This document shows positions 56,154-64,000 of a stretch of DNA of 64,000 nt, one piece after another. The translations under genes and the position numbers were made by a program. The stretch covers positions 1-64,000 of the forward strand of contig JASANG010000194.1 of NCBI GenBank assembly GCA_030248215.1, given 5' to 3'. The stretch is from Enoplolaimus lenunculus. Taxonomy: Eukaryota > Nematoda > Enoplea > Enoplida > Thoracostomopsidae. The notes under the pieces were generated by a model that made no database searches, had not been told where the DNA came from, and worked only from the letters and a program-made list of their open reading frames with translations. Within the stretch, counting starts at the first letter, position 1, and the number at the start of each line of letters is the position of its first letter.

Positions 56154-56325
56154 GGCCCATGTAAAGAACAGAAGCGGAACGTTTTTCTGTGAGACTAAAA
56201 AAATGGTAAGCTTAAGTATTTGACTAATTTTTTTGGTTGGCTTTAGGCTTAGGCTCAGGCTGAGGCTTTGGAATATGCTTACAAAATACTGTTCCGCCCC
56301 TGTTCTTTACATTGGCCCAATTCCC
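56154..56325 (-). mobile_element. CTAAG-MITE (AAAGAACAGGGG type)
   Basis: GGCCCATGTAAAGAACAGAAG to CCCCTGTTCTTTACATTGGCC with few TTAGGC units. Confidence 0.9.
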
Positions 56326-56547
56326 AATATGAAATGTGTATGAAAGGTACACCTTTTGCCAGTTGCAACGCTATTGCCGAATATGTACGAATATGTATTA
56401 AAATAATGCTTCACATGTGATAACTGACATTTTTTTGCTGTATATAAATCATAATGCGTCACAATTATATAAGGTTTTCGAAAAATTTGGTTTGAATCGT
56501 TTTACGGCCATAACTCGTAAACCAGTGGTTTGATGCAAAAGTTTTTA

Positions 56548-56799
56548 CACTGTAAATTTCAGTGAGTTGATTTTAACTCAGAATGAGTTGAATCACTCAG
56601 TCGGAGTTAGGACTTTCAGAACTCAGAAATATGAGTTGATTCAATTCATTAGGAGTTAATTAATCGACTCAGCCAGCGTCAACTCAACTCAGAGTGAGAA
56701 TCAAATCAACTCAGAGTAAGTTAATGTATACCGATATTAATTCAGAAATAACCAACTCGCTAGCTGAATTGATTAATCAACTCATTGGAATTTACAGTG
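56548..56799. mobile_element. Fold-back MITE, GAGTTGATT family, TA-flanked
   Basis: CACTGTAAATTTCAGTGAGTT to CATTGGAATTTACAGTG, with TA immediately on both sides. One of the cleanest copies. Confidence 0.94.
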
Positions 56800-57053
56800 T
56801 ATTAGCATTTAACTTAGCTTTGCAAGCTGCGTCGAATGGTGTATAATTTGTCTAAGTTTTTGACAAAAATTATTGGAATTTTTAAAAATTAAATTTTAAT
56901 ATTAAATATGTCGGGGAGGTGATGAAAAACTCAAATATGCAAATATTTTGCAAAATCCACCCATTTTTAGGTATATGCCGCCTGGATCCAGCGCGTAACC
57001 CAAAAGAGTCAACATATTTATAACGGCACACTGTGATTTTGCATAAACTGACA

Positions 57054-57265
57054 CACTGCAAAAAACGGTGAGTCAACTTGACTCTCTCCGAAATATGGCT
57101 CTACGTGACTACACAAAGTCAGAGTCAAATTCGACTCCGCCAGAGTCAAAAGTGCGACTCAGTGAGTCGAATTTGACTCTGGCGGAGTCGAATTTGATTC
57201 AGTTTGATTAATCCCGTAGAGCCTATTTCAGAGAGAGTCAATTTGACTCACCATTTTTTAAAGTG
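57054..57265. mobile_element. Fold-back MITE, GAGTCAAATTGACTC family
   Basis: CACTGCAAAAAACGGTGAGTC to GACTCACCATTTTTTAAAGTG, nearly perfectly palindromic around GAGTCAAAAGTGCGACTC. Confidence 0.93.
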
Positions 57266-58362
57266 CACACTTAAAGGCGGATTTTAAAAAGCCCCCAAAA
57301 GGCACGGCGTTCCCCACGTTTCCTCTAGTTACAGAACCATTTTTGTCTTATTTATACATTAATGAACCTGCCCCCCCACTTTACATTGCCCTCATTATAT
57401 GCCAAACTTTTGATAAGAGTATTGTTTATTCTGGATAATGTCTTCATTTTCCACAGCAAAACATTAATTGCTCTATGCAACCAGCCAGAAAACACGAATG
57501 AAACAGATATCATTTCAAGCCGCTGGTTGCAATCTTCGCACAATGTTAAAGTCACATTTTTATGCCCCAAAAATTAGGTGTAACAACGCAACTTGCATTT
57601 CTGCAATTTTGCAATTTGACTGCAGCTTGCAATACAAACGCTAATGTTTCTCTTAGCATCACCACTGTTTCCACGTATATTTGACAGAGGAAATGGAATA
57701 TAAACGCGTATGAATCAACAATATTCACGAATACAATTTGCAAACTTTGATTCGAATGATGTTTATGTGTAATTTTCACTCACTGCATGCAGCAATTACA
57801 ATAGTGACCTTTGCTTAAATCGCAGTGTGATATCGGAAATAAATGTGCAAAATACCCCGAATAGCTTAGTCATTTGGTAGTGCATTTGCATCAGATAACT
57901 TGGTTTTATATGGCCGAAATGGTAGCGAGGCAAAATTGAAACTGCATCAGATTATGCCATATACCACATTGCTTAATCTGTATTGCGAAAAGCTGTATTA
58001 TTTTCACCAGGGCTGATTTATAAATGATTGCAAGATCAACAAATCTGAATTCTTTTGAAATTTTAACAAATTTTGAAGCAAAACGTTTTGCGATTTGTTT
58101 GCACTAAGTTTTATTTTCGTTTTTTTTCTTTGTTGCTAATGATTCACTGCACAACGTTTAACCCTTTCTCACATGAATATTTTATGTTGCATCTGATACG
58201 TGCACTGTATATACACTGCGCTGAGTTGTTCATAGTCTACTCTGAGAACAGATTAACGCAGGTGTGAATAAAGGCGCACCGACAAAATCTCTGCATGGGA
58301 TCAGCGAAGGTCTTGGTATATCATCAAGATTTTGGTTTGAGTTATGGGCCAATACAAGAACC
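57266..58362. other. No gene seen (1.1 kb)
   Basis: Frames near 57362-57577 (+) and 57552-57779 (-) lack domains. 58155-58182 (TTTAACCCTTTCTCACATGA) is a lone copy of the TTAA-MITE end found at 62106, without a partner. Confidence 0.5.
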
Positions 58363-58553
58363 ACATGGGTATCACGACAATTCATCGAGAACAATTCGTC
58401 GACCGACAACTTTTAATTCGATATCGACTCTACAATTCGTCACCCATCATTATGTTTAGGCTTAAAATTACGCTTAGGTTTAGGCTTAGATTTATTAATA
58501 GGCTTTAAAGACACTGTCAGGTGACAAGTTGTAACGAATTGTCACAGATTCGA
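58363..58553 (+). mobile_element. 'CGACAATTCGTCG' element, most complete copy
   Basis: TATCACGACAATTCATCGAG at the left and AACGAATTGTCACAGAT at the right are inverted. Inside are CCGACAACTTTTAATTC, CACCCATCATTATGTTTAGG and a TTAGGC array. Related copies lie in PLEKHA8 introns 3, 4 and 8. Confidence 0.75.
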
Positions 58554-58697
58554 AACGAGCCACGTAATAGGTTGTGTGCAAGTCCATTTATGTAAAATTA
58601 TTTGGGATCGGCCGTGGTATCCGTGTTCTGTGGATACAATCCTCGGCACAACCCGTTTCTTTTACAGCCAGCTCGAAGGAAATCCTCAAAATGAATA

Positions 58698-58906
58698 CAC
58701 TGCAAAAAATGTTGAGTCAAATTGACTCGCTCTGAAATAGGCTCCACGGGACTACACAAACTGAGTCAAATTCGACTCCGCCAGAGTCAAATCAGACCCA
58801 CTGAATCGCACGTTTGACTCTGGTGGAGTCGAATTTGACTCAGTTCGTGTAGTCCCGTAGAGCCTATTTCGGACAGAGTCAATTTGCCTCACAATTTTTT
58901 GCAGTG
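58698..58906. mobile_element. Fold-back MITE, GAGTCAAATTGACTC family, TA-flanked
   Basis: CACTGCAAAAAATGTTGAGTC to CTCACAATTTTTTGCAGTG, with TA on both sides. Confidence 0.94.
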
Positions 58907-59734
58907 TACGCGGCACAGACACTATTGGCTGATAAAAATTCATTATACAGCGTTATAGATAAAGCTTAGACATTTTCAGTACAAGTTGAATTAAAATTGT
59001 TCTACACAAACATTTCAAATTATTACACCATAATCAAATTATTCAAACCCTTTGTAACCTTAACAACTGTTATGCTATGCCTTCGAGGGCTGATATGCAA
59101 CTCAAAGGCACCGCTTACATTCTGTATTAAAAGTCTATGCGCATTTCTTATTTAAGGTTTTATTCTAATTAATATTAGAACTATTCGTACGAACAAGGCA
59201 TTAAAGTCTAAGCCAATGCCCGCTAGCTAAGAATAAAACCGCGCCAAAAGTACTAGCTATGAAATCTACGTGTATTATATTAGCTTAGTTCGTTGTCGAC
59301 CGTGAAATTGTTGCGCTTCGTGTCTCTCAGGCACTGCGGTATGTCAGTATCAGACGTTTCGAAGCGAATTTTAATTAGAATTCAGCTATGGTGAGCTTGC
59401 ACCTGAGGTTTTGTTGTTCAGCAATGTCTTCTATGCAGTTTGGAATAACGGCAAATATATGCATCCCTGTGCTTACACGCTGATAGCATCCAGCGACAGA
59501 TTCAGGAAAATTTTTGACGGCGAACGCCTGATTTTTAATAGTGAAAAAAGTTCACGAACGAAGCGAGCCAGAAGCCAAACGCAATTTTAGTACTTATTGA
59601 CCTGGGAATGGTCCCCTTTGCATATACCATAGGCAGTATCCATGTCACACCCCTCTGTAACGGGTGTTCAAGTTAACTTACCACGGTTCCGTTGCTCTTT
59701 TCCTAGCTAAGTATGCTTAAGCATTCGACAAAGG
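58907..59734. other. No gene seen (about 830 bases)
   Basis: AT-rich. No domain-bearing frame, inverted ends or RNA signals. Confidence 0.55.
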
Positions 59735-59925
59735 GGCCCTTGTATAGAACAGGACCGGATCGTTTTCCGGAGGGACTATAATACAGTCAGTTTAAGCTTT
59801 AGACTAATTTTTTGCTTAGGCTTAGGCTTAGGAATAGGCTCATCCATGCGCTTAGATTTAAGCTTAGGCTTAGGCTTAGTTGATATGCTTATACTACTGG
59901 TCCGGCCCTGTTCTATACATGGGCC
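59735..59925 (-). mobile_element. CTAAG-MITE with 8-bp target duplication
   Basis: GGCCCTTGTATAGAACAGGA to CCCTGTTCTATACATGGGCC. Flanks GACAAAGG (59727-59734) and GACAAGGG (59926-59933) agree at 7 of 8. Confidence 0.94.
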
Positions 59926-60408
59926 GACAAGGGTATCTACCGAACCAAAGTTTGATCCACAATTCCTGTTAAGTGGCTTCCTTACCACCCCGTCAGTCAC
60001 CGCTTGCATTCTGGCCGATTTTTGTAGTTGGTACGTCGTTGTAAATTCCCCTGGGACCTGTGTTCCAGGCCACTTCATTAAAGTTTCTCTTTATACAAAT
60101 GAATAGATTAGTCCTTAATCTCATGCTTCTATGCTTAGTTTGATGGCACTTCTACGCTCATAGATTGGGTATGTCTCCTCTATGGACCTCAATTGGCATA
60201 GCTTAGATTTCATTTTTGGGGGGCATACCCTAATGTAGCAGTACTGGGTAAGCGTAGCGAGTCAACAACATCATTTGACTACCAAGATTGAACATATTGT
60301 AAAGTCTGTTAAAAGTGCCATTTTATTTCTTTGTTCAAAGGGGATATATATCCTTAATACCCCCTAAGTCCGTCCCGGTGAACTTAGTATTATGATGATG
60401 ATGGTTTT
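59926..60408. other. No gene seen (about 480 bases)
   Basis: 60295-60360 (AAGTCTGTTAAAAGTGC, AAGGGG-ATATATCC) resembles 19475-19540 in PLEKHA8 intron 3, a minor shared repeat. No gene. Confidence 0.5.
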
Positions 60409-60592
60409 GTCGAATGTAAAAGACAGGGGCGGGAGAGTATTGTAAGCATACTCCTAAGCGTAAGCCTAAGAATGAGCATATTTCTAAGCCTGCACCTAAT
60501 CCTAAGCCAAGCAAAAAATTTAGTCTAATGCATAAGCTTACTCCATTGCAGCATCACAGAAAAACGTTCCGCCCCTGATCTTTCCATAGGCC
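60409..60592 (+). mobile_element. CTAAG-MITE with 8-bp target duplication
   Basis: CGAATGTAAAAGACAGGGGC to CCCTGATCTTTCCATAGGCC. Flanks ATGGTTTT (60401-60408) and ACGGTTTT (60593-60600) agree at 7 of 8. Confidence 0.93.
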
Positions 60593-61264
60593 ACGGTTTT
60601 GAACGGTCAACAGTGGACTCGTGGGTAATTATTGTTTTGAGTTGACTCGAACCCCGACTGATTGCTGTCAATTTTAATGTTTGGCAAAGTTCTAGAAAAG
60701 TTTGCAGCTGAAAACAATATTCAAATTGTATATCAGATTTCTGACAAGGATGCGAAGACCTGAAAAGGCGAGTGCGTGGTTGAGATGAACGTTTAAATTG
60801 GTTGCACGGACTACTTATTGTCGACATAAACAAAGGAGGGTAAAAGGGCGTCCGCAGAAAAATTATATCTGGGGGGGGCACAGAGTAATTTTGGGGGCTC
60901 CCTACAATTGCAATTAAAGATTGTATACTTTTAGACGGGGGGAACCGGCCACATTTGGGACGCGCACGGCCCCGTTTACATATTGAGAACAACGACACGA
61001 GTGCGTAATCAACACAATAGATTGTCACAAAAAACTTGAGGGTCCACCCCGACCACCGTCCGTTTTACTTCTGTGGTCCGTGGGTCGGCAGCCTTACTGT
61101 GTATTACTTTGCCATACACCTGGGGGTCGTCGGAATTTTTTCAATGCGGTTTATAACCTAAATACTGTGAAATACTGCGTGCATGCAGTGCAATTTTAGG
61201 AAAATATTGCACCGTTGACGCAATTTGTGGTCCATTAACAGCTGAGAAGGAATTGACCGTTGTT
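60593..61264. other. No gene seen (about 670 bases)
   Basis: The 167-codon - strand frame (60525-61028) begins in the neighbouring MITE and shows no domain. A GGGGGGG run lies near 60875. Confidence 0.5.
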
Positions 61265-61629
61265 CACGGGATTTAAGGTTTAGACTAATTTTTTGCTTAG
61301 GATTAAGATTTAGGCTTAGTGCTAGGCTTTAGGCTTAGGCTTAGGCTTTGACGTAGGCTTAGGCTTAGGTTTTGACGTAGACTTAGACTTAGCTTTGACA
61401 TCGGCTAAGGCTTAGGCTTTGGCGTAGGTTTAGGCTTAGGTTTTGACCTAGGTTTAGGCTTCGCTTTGACATCGGCTTAGGCTTAGGCTTTGACGTAGGT
61501 TTAGGCTTTGGTTTTGACGTAGGTTTAGGCTTAGAAATATACTCATCCTTGCGCTAAACACTTAGACTTAGGCTTAGTTTTTGGAATATTCTTATACCAC
61601 GTTACGACTCTAATCTATACATTGGCCCA
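61265..61629 (-). mobile_element. CTAAG-MITE with an expanded compound array
   Basis: Begins GGGATTTAAGGTTTAGACTA (left tip lost). Long array 61300-61530 alternates TTAGGC runs with GGCTTTGACGTAGG or GGCTTTGACATCGG. Right end TAATCTATACATTGGCCC. Confidence 0.85.
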
Positions 61630-61817
61630 ATTTTGCTATTTTCAATTAAAAAAATTGTAAAATTTCAAAATACAAATAGTATCCATGTCCAACAGGATAT
61701 CGCTGATCTGACACTGTCGATAGCCCTGTATACGGTTTTGGGTTCTACCGTATTGAAAATATATCCGCAAAGCATTTTGGAACGGTAAACGTTGGTACCC
61801 CTAAATGCAGGTTTTTA

Positions 61818-62337
61818 AACTGTAAATTCCAGTGAATTAACCCCTTCTCGCATTGAGTTGCCTATAGGCAACTAAGCGCAGTGTACATACGTTAAATAAT
61901 GTATATCGCACCGTGTTTAACAATTGCAACACGTATACATAGTACTAAATCACCACAAGACGTGAGAGCCCCCTCGGGCTCGAGCGTCAAGCTCCTATAG
62001 CTGAGTAGTGATGGTATACGCCACCCACTCCAGTCACTGGAGTTCGAATCCTAGCATAAAAGTAGGTCACAGGGGAAATAGAAAATATTCATGTGAGAAA
62101 GGGTTATATAATCAACTCAGCTAGTGAGTTAGTTATTTTTGAGTTATAATAACAGTAAGCATTAAATCACTCTGAGTTGAGCTTATTTTCATTCTCAGTT
62201 GATATGAATCAAGGTGAGTTGATCAGTTAACTCAGAATGAGTTGAATCAACTCACAAATCCGAGTTCTGATAGTCCTTACTCAGACTGAGTAATTCAAGT
62301 CACTTTGAGTAAAATCAACTCACTGCAATTTACAGTG
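61818..62337. mobile_element. Fold-back MITE (GAGTTGATT family) split by a TTAA element
   Basis: ACTGTAAATTCCAGTGAATTA is interrupted at 61851-62106, then resumes ATAATCAACTCAGCTAGTG and ends GCAATTTACAGTG. Confidence 0.9.
61851..62106 (+). mobile_element. Nested TTAA/piggyBac-like MITE with intact pol III boxes
   Basis: CCCCTTCTCGCAT follows TTAA (61847-61850). The right end ATGTGAGAAAGGG is followed by TTAT. Inside, A-box TAGCTGAGTAG and B-box GTTCGAATC match the pol III consensus and sit at tRNA spacing. Sister copy: 15271-15898. No transposase is present. Confidence 0.85.
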
Positions 62338-62577
62338 ATAGGAACTGGCTATTTTAAGCAAAGCGACTTAGACAACCTCTATTGATTTGTTTGGTTCGTA
62401 ATGTTTATGTTTCAAATATCTCTGATTAAATTTTATAAACTTAAAATCTTGTTGTTTTGATATTAAATATATACAGGATTTTACATTTAACCAAGTTGTT
62501 ATCGTATTTATTAATGTTTACCTACAGAAACCTAATCATGACCTGTGGTGTCTTTGTGCAAGATCCTACTATACGTA

Positions 62578-62828
62578 CACTGTAAATTCCAATGAGTTGA
62601 TTAATCAATTCAGCTAGCGAGTTGGTTATTTCTGAATTAATATCAGTAAACATTAACTCACTCTGAGTTGAGTTGATTCTCAATCTGAGTTGAGCTGCCT
62701 CTGGGTGAGTTGGTTCATTAACTAGATTGAATTGAATCAACTCAAAATTTTGAGTTCTGATAGTCCTAACTCAGACTGAGTGATTCAACTGATTTTGAAT
62801 TAAAATCAACTCATTGAAATTTACAGTG
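62578..62828. mobile_element. Fold-back MITE, GAGTTGATT family, TA-flanked
   Basis: CACTGTAAATTCCAATGAGTT to ATTGAAATTTACAGTG, TA on both sides. Confidence 0.94.
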
Positions 62829-62959
62829 TAGGCGACGACGTGGAGCATCACCCCCTGAAGTAATTTTTCGCCCCGACCAACCAGAAATTGTTCTCGGCGA
62901 ACAGTTTTCATTATTTACTGTTAGTATTAAAATTTTCCTTGAAACGACTACACGGCATA

Positions 62960-63056
62960 TTCCAGTAAGTTGATTTTAACTCAGAATGAGTTGAATCACT
63001 CAGTCTGAGTTCAGAAATATTTAACCTTCCGTCTGAGTTGATTAATTAACTTGCTG
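62960..63056. mobile_element. Truncated fold-back MITE, GAGTTGATT family
   Basis: TTCCAGTAAGTTGATTTTAAC, then CTCAGTCTGAGTTCAGAAAT and GTCTGAGTTGATTAATTAAC. The middle is deleted and both tips are lost. Confidence 0.82.
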
Positions 63057-63208
63057 CCGTAGAAAGTATTCGATTGCATCGTTATTCAATATATTTTCAA
63101 GTTTTGATTCGGATAATTTTTGCTTCAAATCTGTTTGTCGAAAAAATCAAATATTAAAATATCGTTTCAAATTTTTGCTAATTTATTCTCAAGCTCAAAA
63201 CTTAGCTG

Positions 63209-63378
63209 GGTCAATGTTACTTTAAAGGGCGTAACAGTAGGTTAAACATATTCCTAAGCATAAGCGTTGCAAAAGCGTATTCCTAAGCCTAAGCCTAAGC
63301 AAAAAATGTAATCTAGAATCTAAACCTACACTTTTATAGACCCGCCAGAAACCTGGACGCCCCTTAAAGTAACATGGG
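63209..63378 (+). mobile_element. CTAAG-MITE (TACTTTAAGG subfamily)
   Basis: GTCAATGTTACTTTAAAGGG to GCCCCTTAAAGTAACATGGG, with AAGCGTTGCAAAAGCGTATT in the core. Confidence 0.9.
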
Positions 63379-63799
63379 TAACTCAATGACTCACATTGCC
63401 TGAATTCTATAAATTTTTTTGCCAGAAATGTATTCAGTTTTAGCAGGATTTAAAAGCCTTACTGTCGAGGTTAATAATTAATATATGAATATTTTTCAAA
63501 TATTTCAATTGTGCCACGACTGATATTAAAAATTTGAACCATAAAAGAACTACAAATTTTTCTATACGTCATAGCAGCGTACAATTGTCTTTGTTTTCAA
63601 CGACAATAATGGATTTTTAAAAAGTCTATACAAAAGCGAGCTCTATTTAGCAGAATTTAAGCCTCTAAAATTTTGAATTTACTTAAATTATCGTTTTTAA
63701 AAAGTTTCAAATCTTCAGCAAACTCAAATATTCTGAAAATATTGCCAAATTGACAACCTGGAATTTAATAGGGTTCGTAACAGCCTGCGGTAGTCTTTA
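63379..63799. other. No gene seen (421 bases)
   Basis: AT-rich sequence to the start of the terminal repeat. No supported feature. Confidence 0.55.
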
Positions 63800-63990
63800 T
63801 CATGACCCATATTCTCAAATGTATACAGCAGCTGCCAACAGTTTGTAATATGTTCTGTAACTCACTAACTATTGCAGTTGTCGAACTCAAAAAAGGTACA
63901 GAAACAGAGTTTATTATGTGCGAAAAATGTGCTGAAATTTGAGCCTCAGCATTCACTGGTTCGAAAGTTTGAAGACCTATCACTATCACC
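63800..63990 (-). repeat. Dispersed repeat 'TTGAGAATAC'
   Basis: In reverse, matches 7308-7475 closely (AACCAGTGAATGCTGAG, TTTCAGCACA, GCAATAGTTAGTGAGTT, ACATTTGAGAATA). Confidence 0.8.
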
Positions 63991-64000
63991 AACTGGTAAT

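Noticed and set aside
57362-57577. Possible last NPC2 exon (SRWLQSSHNVKVTFLCPKN)
   Set aside because: The W-to-C spacing is off by one, the surrounding residues do not match, and the phase after the nearest acceptor gives a stop.
60525-61028. 167-codon - strand ORF
   Set aside because: Starts inside a CTAAG-MITE, has no domain, and has no splice or transcript context.

Overview
The window is animal nuclear DNA. It is AT-rich, has no operons, and its genes are split by many GT-AG introns. Three host genes can be read from spliced exons. (1) A complete 12-exon PLEKHA8/FAPP2 ortholog lies on the + strand at 17197-26487 (PH domain, linker, GLTP lipid-transfer domain; 536 residues). (2) A complete 9-exon SIRT7 ortholog lies on the - strand at 38349-30537 (1,323 residues). 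Its last exon alone adds about 1,056 residues after the deacylase core. (3) One exon of an NPC2 (ML-domain sterol carrier) gene lies on the + strand at 49115-49290; both its intron positions match human NPC2, but I could not find its other exons. PLEKHA8 and SIRT7 converge tail to tail, while SIRT7 and the NPC2 exon diverge. The gene content fits an invertebrate metazoan. I cannot fix the phylum from sequence alone, and there is no sign of prokaryotic or viral coding content.

Everything else is dominated by small non-autonomous DNA transposons (MITEs), often nested. The main family (here 'CTAAG-MITE', about 150-440 bp) has GGCC(C/A)ATGTA ends, makes 8-bp target duplications, and carries a core array of GCCTAA/TTAGGC hexamers of variable length. 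It has at least three end types (TATAGAACAGGG, AAAGAACAGGGG, TACTTTAAGGGG). Other families are: fold-back TA-flanked elements built from GAGTCAAATTGACTC-like or GAGTTGATT-like palindromes with CACTG(C/T)AAA ends; hAT-like elements with CAGGGT or CAGTGGCGGATCC ends and 8-bp duplications; TTAA-flanked piggyBac-like elements carrying a tRNA-like pol III promoter; an ACTGTAGTGACCC-ended family; and several dispersed repeats without clear ends.

Layout: 1-7246 is a giant imperfect palindrome (two arms of about 3.45 kb, roughly 90% alike where compared by eye, about 0.3 kb spacer) that runs off the left edge. 7.3-17.2 kb is a MITE field. 17.2-26.5 kb is PLEKHA8, with repeats in its introns. 26.5-30.5 kb is repeats (tandem array, nested MITEs). 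30.5-38.3 kb is SIRT7. 38.3-49.1 kb is intergenic or NPC2-intronic repeats. 49.1-49.3 kb is the NPC2 exon, whose 3' splice site lies in the end of a CTAAG-MITE. 49.3-64 kb is again MITE-rich with no gene I can support.

The genes are unrelated housekeeping functions: trans-Golgi glycolipid transfer, nucleolar/chromatin NAD-dependent deacylation, and lysosomal cholesterol transfer. The strongest leads are the SIRT7 extension, the palindrome, the MITE-supplied splice acceptor, and the hexamer-array MITE family.
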